From Methanobacterium sp. PtaU1.Bin097 (lineage in GTDB: Archaea > Methanobacteriota > Methanobacteria > Methanobacteriales > Methanobacteriaceae), in NCBI GenBank assembly GCA_002067325.1, contig MVQY01000172.1:1-36221 (forward strand): a stretch of DNA of 36,221 nucleotides, given 5' to 3'. The notes under the pieces are model-generated. The model worked only from the letters and a program-made list of their open reading frames with translations. It had not been told where the DNA came from and made no database searches. The first letter of the stretch is position 1, and each line of letters opens with the position of its first letter. The position numbers and the translations under genes are program-made. Shown one piece after another: positions 16,388 through 25,059 of this stretch.

Positions 16388-16774
16388 ATGAACATTATAA
16401 TCGTTGAAAATGATTCCGGGACTATAATGGATTTAAAAACTATCTTGGGAACCTGGGATATGATAAGTTCTTAATGGTTTCCAGTGGAGAAGAAGCCCTT
16501 GAAAAAGTGGGTGATTAACCCAGATCTGATTTTAATAGATCTAAAATTAAAGGGTGAAATGAGTGGTGCGGAGGCTGCAGACAAAATAAAGAATCTTCAT
16601 GATGTTCCAATTATTTTCCTGACTGTTTTTATTAAAAATATTGTTTGAATAAAATCGTTAGGAATACCAGAAGACCTCATCATCTTAAGTAAACCTATAA
16701 AACAGGAACATCTAGAATATGGTATATCAAGAGCTTTGAGGGCGGTAAATAAAACTGTTGAAATAAGTTCTTGA
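16388..16774 (+). pseudogene. Decayed response-regulator receiver domain
   Basis: The frame opens MNIIIVENDSGTIMDLKTIL, the acidic start of a receiver domain, and hits a stop after 28 residues. In shifted frames the rest of the fold follows in order: MVSSGEEALEKVGD, then PDLILIDLKLKGEMSGAEAA with the phosphoacceptor-type Asp, VPIIFLTVF with the switch Thr, and ILSKPIKQEHLEYGISRAL with the conserved Lys-Pro. At least one frameshift and three internal stops separate these pieces, so the gene is dead. Its closest style is the receiver found in methanogen sensor systems. A HisKA_2-type kinase lies 6 kb away at 22786, but no link between them is shown. Confidence 0.88.
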
Positions 16775-16784
16775 TATATAAATG

Positions 16785-17924
16785 CTAATTTTTACTCCTT
16801 TTCAAGGTCCACACTGCTAGAGCCAGAAATATAACGGCAAATATCACCAGCGCCAGTATATCAGGCCATATTTTATCCAGCCCCCATCCTTTAAGCATCA
16901 CCGCCCGACAGGCGTTGGCTGCATAGGTGGGAGGTACCAGATAGGAGAATGGCCTTATCCATTCTGGTATGGCCTGTATCGGCCAGAATATACCCGAAAG
17001 CAGGAATGCAGGCAATATCACCAGGGGAAAGAATTGTATGGCCTGTTCGGCTCTTTTTGCAAGGCTGGAAAGCAGTATGCCCAGGGCCTGACAGGATATG
17101 GCCAGTATGGCCACTGCTAGAAATGCTAAGAGTACATTGCCCACCACCATGATGTTGAAGACCAGTATGGCTATGGTTAAGAGGAGTGCAACCTGTAAGA
17201 CACCGAAGGTACCGAATGTTATGGCGTATCCCATCACCAGTTCTCCTTCAGTTACTGGGCTGGATAATACCCGTTCTAAAGTCCCGCTGGACCTCTCATT
17301 TACGAAGGTAATGAGGGTTAAGATGGTGGTTAAGAGATAAACAACGAAGGCCAGTATCCCTGGTACGAAGAAGTCGATGAATTCGGCGTCCTCACCGTAG
17401 ATTGGATCGGAGTTAAGTTGAATGGCGGGAGTGACCCCGTTTTCTGTTAAGGTATCTGAAAGGGCTGTGCTCACCGTGGTGGTAATGGCTGTTTTTATGT
17501 TGACGATGCTGTCGTCACCTTCTATAGTTATCTCTGCACTGTCTGGGTAACTTTGATCTTGAGACTTCAAGATGGCATTCTCACTGAAATCTTCCGGGAA
17601 TATTATAACCGCCGATACCTGGCCACTTTCAACTTCTGCCCGTGCATCATCGATACTGGTCATATTATGAATACTTAGAGTAGTTGTATTGAGATTGTTA
17701 ACTATTTCATCGGCTAAATATATTGTATCCCCCATGGGAGGGGTGAATCCCTGATCCTGGTTGATTATGATTACATTAACATTTTCCACATCTCCACTGA
17801 ATGCTATTCCAAAAACACACATGGCCAGGATGGGTGCTAAAAATAACAAAACCAGACTACGCTTATCATTAACCACTCCCCGGAAGACACGGCGGCTTAC
17901 GGCCATTATCCTGTAAAATTTCAT
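16785..17924 (-). CDS. ABC-2 type export permease
   Basis: Membrane half of an ABC exporter. It has one segment at about residues 22-44, a large extracytoplasmic domain (45-185) with NVIIINQDQG and VSAVIIFPEDF as in the YhhJ/ABC2_membrane_3 family, and about five segments between 188 and 375. The cytoplasmic-loop motif NERSSGTLERVLSSPVTEGELVMGY and the later FLLSGIFWPIQAIPEWIRPFSYLVPPTY are typical. The start codon directly follows the stop of the ATPase gene, so they are translated as a unit. The cargo is unknown; drug, lipid or hydrophobic-compound export is typical of the family. The divergent TrmB-type regulator at 18781 may sense it. Confidence 0.92.
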   Translation of the reverse strand: MKFYRIMAVSRRVFRGVVNDKRSLVLLFLAPILAMCVFGIAFSGDVENVNVIIINQDQGFTPPMGDTIYLADEIVNNLNTTTLSIHNMTSIDDARAEVESGQVSAVIIFPEDFSENAILKSQDQSYPDSAEITIEGDDSIVNIKTAITTTVSTALSDTLTENGVTPAIQLNSDPIYGEDAEFIDFFVPGILAFVVYLLTTILTLITFVNERSSGTLERVLSSPVTEGELVMGYAITFGTFGVLQVALLLTIAILVFNIMVVGNVLLAFLAVAILAISCQALGILLSSLAKRAEQAIQFFPLVILPAFLLSGIFWPIQAIPEWIRPFSYLVPPTYAANACRAVMLKGWGLDKIWPDILALVIFAVIFLALAVWTLKRSKN

Positions 17925-18677
17925 CTAAACCACCCCCATCCGCATGGTATCCTCGTTCCTGGCGAATGCCAGGAATGCATCTTCCAGTGAGTCTTTTCCA
18001 CTTTCCTCCAGGAGTTTTAGAGGTGAATCTTCGGCGATGAGTCTCCCCCTCTGCATGAAGCCAATACGGTCACAGCGCCTGGCTTCATCCATGTAGTGTG
18101 TGGTTATAAGAATGGTAACCCCATTATCCCTTAGCTGCTCGAAGTAATCCCAGAATGACACTCGAAGCTCAGGGTCAACACCTACGGTTGGTTCGTCAAG
18201 GAAAAGTAGATCTGGTTCATGGATCAAAGTACAAGCCAGTGAAACACGGTGTTTCATCCCTCCACTGAGGTTATCCACCATTTCATATCTCCAATCTTCC
18301 AGGTCAACGAATTTAAGTAGCTCAGCTATTCTTTTCTCTGCTTTCTCTCTTTGCAGATTGAATATTCTACTGTAGAACTTCATGTTCTGGTCCACAGTAA
18401 GACCAAAGTAGACCCCCGTCTCCTGGGGCATGTACCCTATTTTGGAGGCAATATCTCCATCAGGGATCTTTTTACCCAGTATATGGGCGCCTCCAGAAGT
18501 GGGGGTGCTGATACTGCATAGCATCTTAATCAAAGTGGTTTTACCAGCACCATTAGGACCTAAAAGTCCATATATCTTCCCTTTCTCCACCTTCAGGTTT
18601 AAGTTGTTTACTGCTGTGAAGTCACCGTAATTTTTAGTTAGATAATCAGTTAAAATTGCATATTCTTTTGTTTTCAA
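17925..18677 (-). CDS. ABC exporter ATPase subunit
   Basis: Energy-coupling subunit for the adjoining permease. The protein has Walker A GPNGAGKT, Q-loop MPQE, signature LSGGMKHR, Walker B LLFLDEPTVG and the switch His in LITTHYMDE. I place the start at TTG 18677, which follows GGAGGGTGA with four bases between and begins MKTKEYAI. The longer frame to TTG 18725 would begin three bases after a TATAAATA element, too close for that codon to be in the transcript. This shortens the protein to 250 aa, still full length. ATPase and permease form an operon reading away from the TrmB-type regulator. Confidence 0.92.
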   Translation of the reverse strand: MKTKEYAILTDYLTKNYGDFTAVNNLNLKVEKGKIYGLLGPNGAGKTTLIKMLCSISTPTSGGAHILGKKIPDGDIASKIGYMPQETGVYFGLTVDQNMKFYSRIFNLQREKAEKRIAELLKFVDLEDWRYEMVDNLSGGMKHRVSLACTLIHEPDLLFLDEPTVGVDPELRVSFWDYFEQLRDNGVTILITTHYMDEARRCDRIGFMQRGRLIAEDSPLKLLEESGKDSLEDAFLAFARNEDTMRMGVV

Positions 18678-18780
18678 GGTTTCACCCTCCCGTACATCAT
18701 CTAATTTACTATCTGCAGATAACAAACTATTTATACATTTTGTAACTAAGATGGTATAAAATGAAAAAATAGGTGTGTGT
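18678..18780. promoter_or_regulatory. Divergent control region of ABC exporter and TrmB-type gene
   Basis: A TATAAATA element (18728-18735, minus strand) serves the exporter, and TATAAA (18755-18760, plus strand) serves the regulator; they are about 20 bp apart. A perfect 12-bp palindrome TATCTGCAGATA lies at 18710-18721, where transcription of the exporter would start. It is a good operator candidate. Confidence 0.6.
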
Positions 18781-19614
18781 ATGGTTTTAAGCAGGGAATC
18801 AGTTGAGGCACTGGAAATTATGGGACTAACCGACTATGAGATACGCGCATATGTGGCTTTAACATCTCTTATCTCCGCAGATGCAACAGAAATAAGTTTA
18901 GCAGCCAACGTACCTCGTTCCAAAGTGTATCAGGTACTTAAAAGTCTGGTTAAAAAGGAGTTCGTTGAGATGAGCAAGGGAAAACCCTTAAAATTCACAG
19001 TTGTCCCTCCCCTGGATGTATTCTACAGGTCATCCCAGCACATAAAAAATAGATTGGACCATGCGGAGTCTGAACTAAGCAACATATATGAAAGCCAGAT
19101 TCCACAGGTACCCGCACCAATCTGGATTTTACATGGCCAGGAAAAAATTGTGAACAAGGAAATGGAAATAATATCCCGGGCAGAGGAATCCCTCTTCATC
19201 TTAGGCGGGTTGATGTTTCCCGGGGAACCGGAACGTATAAAGGAGACCTTACAAAAGCCCATCAAGAAAAATGTGGATGTAAAAATACTTACTGTTCCTA
19301 AATCCTCAGTCGACCATGTGGAAGTACATGTCAAGGAGATTTTAGAGGAGCTTCCCATAAATATGAAAATATTCCCTGTGCCCTTCATTAAACTGGTGGT
19401 TAGGGACCGGAAGGAAATGATGATAGTCTTCTGCAAACTTTCAGAAGATACTGTGTTATCTGAAACAGTCATAGCCATCTGGAACCAATATGAAGAGTTT
19501 GTTGATACCATAACTGGAATTTATGATTTCATCTGGAACACTGAATTCTTTAATCTGGGCATGACAAAATTCAATGAATTAAATAAATCTAAATCCCATG
19601 ATAAAGATATTTAA
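18781..19614 (+). CDS. TrmB-family transcriptional regulator
   Basis: An N-terminal winged helix (residues about 5-70: EIMGLTDYEIRAYVALTS, then ADATEISLAANVPRSKVYQVLKSL) is typical of TrmB. A coiled linker follows, then a C-terminal phospholipase-D-like effector domain (about 110-260, with ESLFILGGLMFPGEPERI and DVKILTVP). There is no HKD nuclease motif, as expected for a regulator. ATG 18781 is preceded by AGGTG; a GTG six bases upstream lies in that site. It is divergent from the ABC exporter with 103 bp between the starts, which suggests it controls that operon. The ligand cannot be told from the sequence. Confidence 0.88.
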   Translation: MVLSRESVEALEIMGLTDYEIRAYVALTSLISADATEISLAANVPRSKVYQVLKSLVKKEFVEMSKGKPLKFTVVPPLDVFYRSSQHIKNRLDHAESELSNIYESQIPQVPAPIWILHGQEKIVNKEMEIISRAEESLFILGGLMFPGEPERIKETLQKPIKKNVDVKILTVPKSSVDHVEVHVKEILEELPINMKIFPVPFIKLVVRDRKEMMIVFCKLSEDTVLSETVIAIWNQYEEFVDTITGIYDFIWNTEFFNLGMTKFNELNKSKSHDKDI

Positions 19615-19702
19615 ATAGGAGTATCCTAAAGAATAACTTCAATAAACCATTAAGAAATCAAAATCTAATACTAATCATACATGACAAGGAGTTCATAAAC
19701 CT

Positions 19703-20746
19703 ATGAAGGCATTGTTCATCGTCACAGGCCGGGGTATTGGGGGAGACGCCGTCACCGCCCTCAATATCGCCCGTGCCCTGGAAAGTTATGGTGTAGAATG
19801 TGAATTTGCCCTGGACCACTCTGCACCCGGTCTTTTATTTAAAAAACATGACCTGAAATGGCATAAGATCAGCGTACCCCAGGCAGGGGGCCATGCCGCC
19901 ACCAAATTCACCCTGGCCAAAGCGGCCATCAAAACATCTAAATCCACCTGGGAAGCGGCCAAGTTATGCAGGGAAATAGACCCCCAAGTGGTGGTGGGGG
20001 TAATTGGTGGCGGAGCTGTAGTCGGGTGCCTGGCTGGTAAACTGACGGGCATCCCTGTGGTGGGGATTTTAATCACCCCCGCGGATGCTAAGGTGTGCAC
20101 CAGAATAGCCACCACCATCGCTCTTCCTGAATCCAACCTCTTCCAGATGGACCTGGAAGATCAAAATATCTATAAAGCCTATTCTCCTGTTAATCCCGAT
20201 ATAACCCGGGGTGACCGGGAAAAAGCTCTGGAGATGATGCCTCCAGAATTCGATGAAGGCCGTCCCACCATTCTTTTTTCATCCGGCTCTTCACTCTTCA
20301 AGAAGATGGCGGAGGGTGCAGTTGAACTCAGTAAAAGCGGGTTAGACGCCAATATCCTGGTAGTGGGAGCCCCCCTGGAAGAGGAATATCTGGAAATACT
20401 TGAAGGAGATAATATCATCAACCTGGGTTATATAAGCTGGATACAGGACCTCTATAAACTGGTTGACCTTGCGGTGGTTACTGATGATGGTATGATGATC
20501 CAGGAAGCGATAGCTTTAAAGATACCTGTAGTAGCCCTGTTGGGTGTTAAATGGGGCCGGTACCATGATTTAGCCAGTGTTTTTAAAGGTGCTGTGCTTG
20601 AAAGTGAAGTGGAAAACATCCGGGAGGTTACACATGATGCACTCGAAAATTTAGGTGAAATGAAAGGTCACGCTCAAAAATACAGTGCAGATGTGTTGGG
20701 CGCAGCTGACCGGATAGCCCGGATAATTAAGGGGCAGATTAAATAA
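19703..20746 (+). CDS. MurG-like glycosyltransferase (GT28/GT-B fold)
   Basis: A 347-residue two-domain GT-B protein. The N half begins MKALFIVTGRGIGGDAVTAL, a glycine-rich loop in the position of the MurG GGTGGH acceptor loop, and has VVVGVIGGGAVVGCLAGKLTGIPVV. The C half shows PTILFSSGSSLFKKMAEGA, INLGYISWIQDLYKLVDLAVV and DDGMMIQEAIALKIPVVAL, the nucleotide-sugar site seen in MurG and related enzymes. No membrane segment; peripheral attachment is likely. With the MraY-like gene 3 kb away it may act on a lipid-linked precursor of pseudomurein, but that is inference. AAGGAG precedes the ATG. Confidence 0.8.
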   Translation: MKALFIVTGRGIGGDAVTALNIARALESYGVECEFALDHSAPGLLFKKHDLKWHKISVPQAGGHAATKFTLAKAAIKTSKSTWEAAKLCREIDPQVVVGVIGGGAVVGCLAGKLTGIPVVGILITPADAKVCTRIATTIALPESNLFQMDLEDQNIYKAYSPVNPDITRGDREKALEMMPPEFDEGRPTILFSSGSSLFKKMAEGAVELSKSGLDANILVVGAPLEEEYLEILEGDNIINLGYISWIQDLYKLVDLAVVTDDGMMIQEAIALKIPVVALLGVKWGRYHDLASVFKGAVLESEVENIREVTHDALENLGEMKGHAQKYSADVLGAADRIARIIKGQIK

Positions 20747-20825
20747 ATAATGAACTGAAACTATTGCTTTTTTATCAATAAAACAGCTATTGATCCAACA
20801 TGGATTTTCACCCAATTTAATATTT

Positions 20826-22142
20826 CTACCCAAACTTGGCAAAAAACCGTAGCAGCTTATAAACAGGATCAGTGGATGGGTGGGTTTCCAGGAAATCGTC
20901 GAAGTCGTGGAATTTGTATTCATCCCTCATCATCCGGGCGAGATAGGCCATACTGGTACGGGCTGTGGGTGATATATGGGAAATATCTTTTATGGAACCG
21001 GATTCTGTATCAACTTTGACTTTGGTAAATCCAGTGTTGCCTTCCAGTACTCTCCAAAATGATCCGGGACCTGCAAATCCTGGTATTGAGGCTTTGAAGT
21101 TGGCAGTCTCATCTATATCCTCTGAACCATCTCCCCTGGTGATGAATGCCACATCATAGTAGAGTGAGACGGAGTTGGGGATTAACCTGTAATCGACTTC
21201 GGCTGAAACATCACAGGCATTCCTGGCGGCCACTACACCTTCCATCCTGGCCACGGGAGTGGTTCCAATCCCACCTACAACGTCTCCAGCGGCGTATATG
21301 TGTTCCCTACTGGTCTCCATCTTCTGGTTCACCACAATTTCCCTGTGACCCCCCAGGTCAACTACTCCCTCTACTATTTGAGAATTGGGGATCATACCGG
21401 TTGCCAGAAGCACTTCACCCTCCATAAAATCTTCTTCAACATAAAGGCCGTTACTGGTTATCTCACTGGCCTGTGTATCATCCATTATTTCTACTTTATC
21501 TAAAAGCTTCCTGGCCACGTAATCCCTAACATCATCATCCACCATCTCTAAAAAGGGATCTCTACACAGCATCTTAACTTCTGAACCCATCAAAGAGAAT
21601 ATACCTGCAAATTCAGCTGCTATCACACTGCTTCCAATGATTAAGAGTTTTTCCGGGATTTTTTTAAAATTTAATACGTCACTATAAGTTGAAGCATTCT
21701 CCACTCCCCTAATTGGGGGGATAAAAGCACTTGAACCGGTGGCCACTATCAACTGGTCGTATTCTATTTGTTCCTGGTTCACAGTTACGCTTTGACCTTC
21801 CTCTGCCACCGTAGCGGTGCCTTCTATCACTTCTATACCGACTTCACTGGTTTCAGCTTCATGGACTGCCCTTATCTTCTCCAGGACAGCCCTCATTCCC
21901 TGAGCTATATTTTCATAATCCAGATCTGGAATCTGGTTGATTATCCCCATTTCCTTAAATCTCCGGGAGTCATCCATAAACTTGGCCACATCATTCAAGC
22001 CGGAAACGACCATGCATCCCTCATTTAAACATTTACCCCCTAAATATTCCTTTTCAATGAGGGTTACCTCTTCTCCTATCTGCGCTGCTTCTACTGCTGC
22101 TGTTTTACCAGCAGGACCTCCGCCAATTACTATTATTTTCAT
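20826..22142 (-). CDS. Dihydrolipoamide dehydrogenase-like flavoprotein
   Basis: Class I pyridine nucleotide-disulfide oxidoreductase. FAD binding: VIGGGPAGKTAAVEAA (5-20). Redox disulfide: C38 and C43 in GGKCLNEGC. NAD(P) binding: LLIIGSSVIAAEFAGIF. Second FAD motif: HIYAAGDVVGG. Near the end THPSTDP offers the catalytic His421-Pro of the AHPT motif. All catalytic parts are therefore present, yet methanogens have no 2-oxoacid dehydrogenase complex and no lipoyl partner lies nearby, so its substrate is unknown. Reduction of thiol cofactors or low-molecular disulfides is possible. The ATG follows GGAGGGAAT. It converges with the MurG-like gene and is divergent from hypC. Confidence 0.88.
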   Translation of the reverse strand: MKIIVIGGGPAGKTAAVEAAQIGEEVTLIEKEYLGGKCLNEGCMVVSGLNDVAKFMDDSRRFKEMGIINQIPDLDYENIAQGMRAVLEKIRAVHEAETSEVGIEVIEGTATVAEEGQSVTVNQEQIEYDQLIVATGSSAFIPPIRGVENASTYSDVLNFKKIPEKLLIIGSSVIAAEFAGIFSLMGSEVKMLCRDPFLEMVDDDVRDYVARKLLDKVEIMDDTQASEITSNGLYVEEDFMEGEVLLATGMIPNSQIVEGVVDLGGHREIVVNQKMETSREHIYAAGDVVGGIGTTPVARMEGVVAARNACDVSAEVDYRLIPNSVSLYYDVAFITRGDGSEDIDETANFKASIPGFAGPGSFWRVLEGNTGFTKVKVDTESGSIKDISHISPTARTSMAYLARMMRDEYKFHDFDDFLETHPSTDPVYKLLRFFAKFG

Positions 22143-22269
22143 TTAATTCCCTCCAACCATTATTTTTATATGGTAGAAGTTCGTATTAAAATTATTAACA
22201 AACATTCAACCTAATTTCTAAAAAATATTATTTGATAATTTTACAATTTTTTACGAGGAGATAAAAAAC

Positions 22270-22500
22270 ATGTGTATTGCAGCACCAGCCAGAATACTGG
22301 AAATTAACGATAAAATGGCAACAGTGGATTTCGGAGGAGTCAGACAACAGGTTAAACTGGACCTGGTAACCGATGTTGAAATTGACAGGTACGTACTGGT
22401 CCACTCTGGTTACGCCATTGAGGTACTTAGCGCTGAAGAGGCTAAAGAGTCCTTAGAAGCCTGGGATGAGCTTTTAAAGGTCCTGGACGAGGAAGAATAA
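22270..22500 (+). CDS. hypC: Hydrogenase maturation chaperone HypC
   Basis: Small chaperone (76 aa) that with HypD carries the Fe(CN)2CO unit into [NiFe]-hydrogenase large subunits. The essential N-terminal Cys2 is in MCIAAPARI, followed by VDFGGVRQQVKLDLV and DRYVLVHSGYAIEVL, the beta-barrel core of the family. The C terminus is a helix EEAKESLEAWDELLKVL. GAGGAGAT is a strong ribosome site. No other hyp gene is in the window, so it is an orphan here, which is common in methanogens that carry several [NiFe]-hydrogenases. Confidence 0.95.
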   Translation: MCIAAPARILEINDKMATVDFGGVRQQVKLDLVTDVEIDRYVLVHSGYAIEVLSAEEAKESLEAWDELLKVLDEEE

Positions 22501-22688
22501 ATTTTAGATTTTTTTATTTTATTCAAATTTCTATTTTATTCAATTTTTTGATACCAAATAAATCTTTTAATTCAAATCCTTATTTTGAATACCATCCAAT
22601 TTTTATTCCCTAATCCTGTTTCCAAGTGTAGATTGATCTGAGGTCTAACTTTTTTTGATTTGGTTACCAAGTACAGATTACATGTTTA

Positions 22689-22727
22689 TTTATAAAAGAA
22701 TAGGATAATGATAATATTGTCATTATC
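22689..22727 (+). promoter_or_regulatory. Histidine-kinase promoter with inverted repeat
   Basis: TTATAAAA (about 22690-22697) is a TATA box. GATAATGA (22704-22711) and TCATTATC (22720-22727) form perfect 8-bp inverted arms around the expected transcription start. Upstream, CCAAGTGTAGATT (22622-22634) and CCAAGTACAGATT (22667-22679) are near-identical direct copies 45 bp apart. Confidence 0.5.
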
Positions 22728-22785
22728 AACATTTTAACAAATATTCAAGTTAACAACTATCCAGGTGCCAGGGGGAGCAAATAGA

Positions 22786-24465
22786 ATGCCTTTCGACCAA
22801 AAGATCCTGTCTTTCCGGACGTTATCAATCTTCTTTGCAGCTATAGTACTCCTTGGTGTCATTCTTTTGACTCTGTGGGGTGATTCACCCTATGTTTCCA
22901 TTATCACCTATGTGGCATTTTTAATACTAAATATATTTGTAATTCTTGTTTTGTTTTATGTGGCCAGGAAATCTTATAAATTCAATAGAAGAGCCTATAT
23001 AGGATGGTTTTTAATAGCACTATCTCTATTAGTTACCTTTTTAGGGAATATTACCTGGATAATTTTCAGTGTATATCTTAACCAGTACCCTACCTTCTCT
23101 ATTGCTGATATATTTTTCTTGGCTTACTATCCCCTACTCATAATGGGGATTCTTTATCTATCCGTCGACCAGATCAATAAAAACAGGAAATATCAGATTC
23201 TACTGGACACTGGAATTTTAATTGTTTCCATTGCCCTGGCTCTTTGGGCAATATTAATAACTCCTTTACTGGGAATTCACAATGAAAACAACCTGGGTAT
23301 AGCCATATCCTTAGCCTACGTGTTTTTAGAGATTTTCCTGTTGTTCATCTTATTCTATTTAATTTTTAACTGGCTCGGAAATGTTAAAAAAAATCCATTT
23401 ATATTGTTGGCCCTGAGCGTGACAGTATTAATTATTACCAACATTATCTACAGCTATCAAGCTATCTACGGGAGTTATGTCCCCGGAGGGCTTTCAGATA
23501 TGGGCTGGTTAATCTCCTATTTCCTGACTGCACTGGCCGGTATTTCTTACATCGAAGTTGAAAACAAGACCCCCTCACTTAGTTTAGATATAGACTCAAA
23601 CAATCAAAATTTATCCTTAAAATTTAATTGGAGTTCTTACCTACCTGCTTTATGGCTTTTTTTCATATTTATATTGTTGTCTTGGATTTATACACATCCT
23701 AATGGCACTGATTTAAATATTTTGATTGGGGCGGGCATTATAATAATGATGATGTTCATTCGTCAAATTTTGGCTTTAGAAGAAAGTAACGAGGCAAGAA
23801 AATTATTAGAAAGTAATCAAAAGAAACTGGAAATAAGAGAGCAACAGATTAAATCCTCCCTTGAAGAAAAGGAGGTGCTTTTGAAGGAAATCCATCATAG
23901 GGTTAAAAATAACATGCAGATAATTTCCAGTTTACTGAGTTTGCAATCCAGATACGTTAAGGACGAAGATGATGGGGAAATTTTTAAAGAATGCCAGAAT
24001 CGGGTTAGATCCATGGCTATGATTCATGAAAATCTTTATAGAAGCCCTAATCTCGCAGAAATCAACCTTCAAGAATATCTTCAAAGCCTGATCACAGGGC
24101 TTTTCAGCTCTTATGGAGCCAACCCTCAACTGATCATAACTCAAATGGACCTGGAGAAGGTTTCGGTGGATATTGATAAATTCATATCCTGTGGCTTGAT
24201 AATCAATGAATTAATTTCAAATAGCCTTAAATATGCTTTTCCCAGTAATGAAGGAGAAATAACTCTCAGTCTGCGTAGACTGGATGGAAATGAGCTGGAA
24301 ATGGTAGTAGCAGATGATGGTGTTGGTTTCCCTGAAAATCTGGATTTCCGCAGGACAGAATCTTTAGGCTTGCAACTGGTAAATAATTTAGTAAAACAAC
24401 TTGATGGTGAAATAGAACTAGAAAATACCAGAGGGACGAAATTCACCATTAAATTTCCGGGATAA
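22786..24465 (+). CDS. Membrane sensor histidine kinase (HisKA_2 type)
   Basis: The N-terminal half (about 1-310) contains roughly nine hydrophobic segments and no extracellular PAS or Cache domain, so the membrane bundle itself is probably the sensor. A coiled linker (about 315-365) leads to the H-box EIHHRVKNNMQIISSLLSLQ with H370/H371, the HisKA_2 form. The ATPase domain follows: N-box LIINELISNSLKYAF, G1 ADDGVGFPEN, G2 LGLQLVNNLVKQLDGEIEL. I start at ATG 22786 after GGGGGAG; a GTG at 22765 would add seven residues and contain that site. No response regulator adjoins it; the only receiver-like sequence in the window is the pseudogene at 16388. Confidence 0.9.
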   Translation: MPFDQKILSFRTLSIFFAAIVLLGVILLTLWGDSPYVSIITYVAFLILNIFVILVLFYVARKSYKFNRRAYIGWFLIALSLLVTFLGNITWIIFSVYLNQYPTFSIADIFFLAYYPLLIMGILYLSVDQINKNRKYQILLDTGILIVSIALALWAILITPLLGIHNENNLGIAISLAYVFLEIFLLFILFYLIFNWLGNVKKNPFILLALSVTVLIITNIIYSYQAIYGSYVPGGLSDMGWLISYFLTALAGISYIEVENKTPSLSLDIDSNNQNLSLKFNWSSYLPALWLFFIFILLSWIYTHPNGTDLNILIGAGIIIMMMFIRQILALEESNEARKLLESNQKKLEIREQQIKSSLEEKEVLLKEIHHRVKNNMQIISSLLSLQSRYVKDEDDGEIFKECQNRVRSMAMIHENLYRSPNLAEINLQEYLQSLITGLFSSYGANPQLIITQMDLEKVSVDIDKFISCGLIINELISNSLKYAFPSNEGEITLSLRRLDGNELEMVVADDGVGFPENLDFRRTESLGLQLVNNLVKQLDGEIELENTRGTKFTIKFPG

Positions 24466-24503
24466 TTAAAATAGAAGTCTAAAGGATGATTATTTATATT
24501 TTT

Positions 24504-25007
24504 TTAATAGATAGAAACCTTGGTCACCCCATCTATCTTCAGAAACTCATTGTAAAGTTCTCCTTTAACTGGTTTTTCTGTTATAATGATCAGACGGGGG
24601 TTCTCTTCCAGTTCAGGGTCTCCGGCATGGGCCTGTCTAATACTAACATTTTCCCGGGATATTAAATCGGTGGCTTGGGCGAGAATTCCTGGGTTACCGG
24701 CCTTTGCTTCTATTTCCACGACTCCAAAGCCAAGGTTGGATGCCACATTCTTTAAGAATGCACCGGCAGGGTATATGTTGGTGAAGATGGCTTCCAGCTG
24801 TTCATCTGCAAGGATCACGTCGATGGTGGCTTTTATAGTCCTCCGGTCAACACCCGCTGCCCGGGCCAGGGCCACGTCACTTACCTCCACATCTCCACAG
24901 TAGATCTTGTTGTTTTCCCCTACACAAAGACCCAGTTCCACTATCTTCCGGGCCACGCTCATCCTGGCCGGGAATTTCTCGAACTTATGTTTAATCCTGT
25001 CCCACAC
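24504..25007 (-). CDS. trpY: TrpY-type tryptophan operon regulator (HTH + ACT)
   Basis: A 167-residue regulator of amino acid metabolism. The N half has a helix-turn-helix (VSDVALARAAGVDRRTIKATIDVIL, about residues 42-66); the C half is an ACT-like ligand domain (VVEIEAKAGNPGILAQATDLI, then ISRENVSIRQAHA and IDGVTKVSIY). It is divergent from trpE with about 217 bp between the genes, the position held by TrpY in Methanothermobacter, where TrpY represses its own gene and the trp operon at TGTACA boxes. GTG 25007 follows GGAGG (25016-25020). The function is assigned from position and architecture together. Confidence 0.88.
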   Translation of the reverse strand: MWDRIKHKFEKFPARMSVARKIVELGLCVGENNKIYCGDVEVSDVALARAAGVDRRTIKATIDVILADEQLEAIFTNIYPAGAFLKNVASNLGFGVVEIEAKAGNPGILAQATDLISRENVSIRQAHAGDPELEENPRLIIITEKPVKGELYNEFLKIDGVTKVSIY

Positions 25008-25059
25008 AGTTTCTGCCTCCCAGTATTCTGAATATAAACATATTCCTCCATTGATGTAT

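Noticed and set aside
23932..24449. Minus-strand frames opposite the kinase ATPase domain
   Set aside because: The plus-strand frame carries all kinase motifs; the shadows have none.
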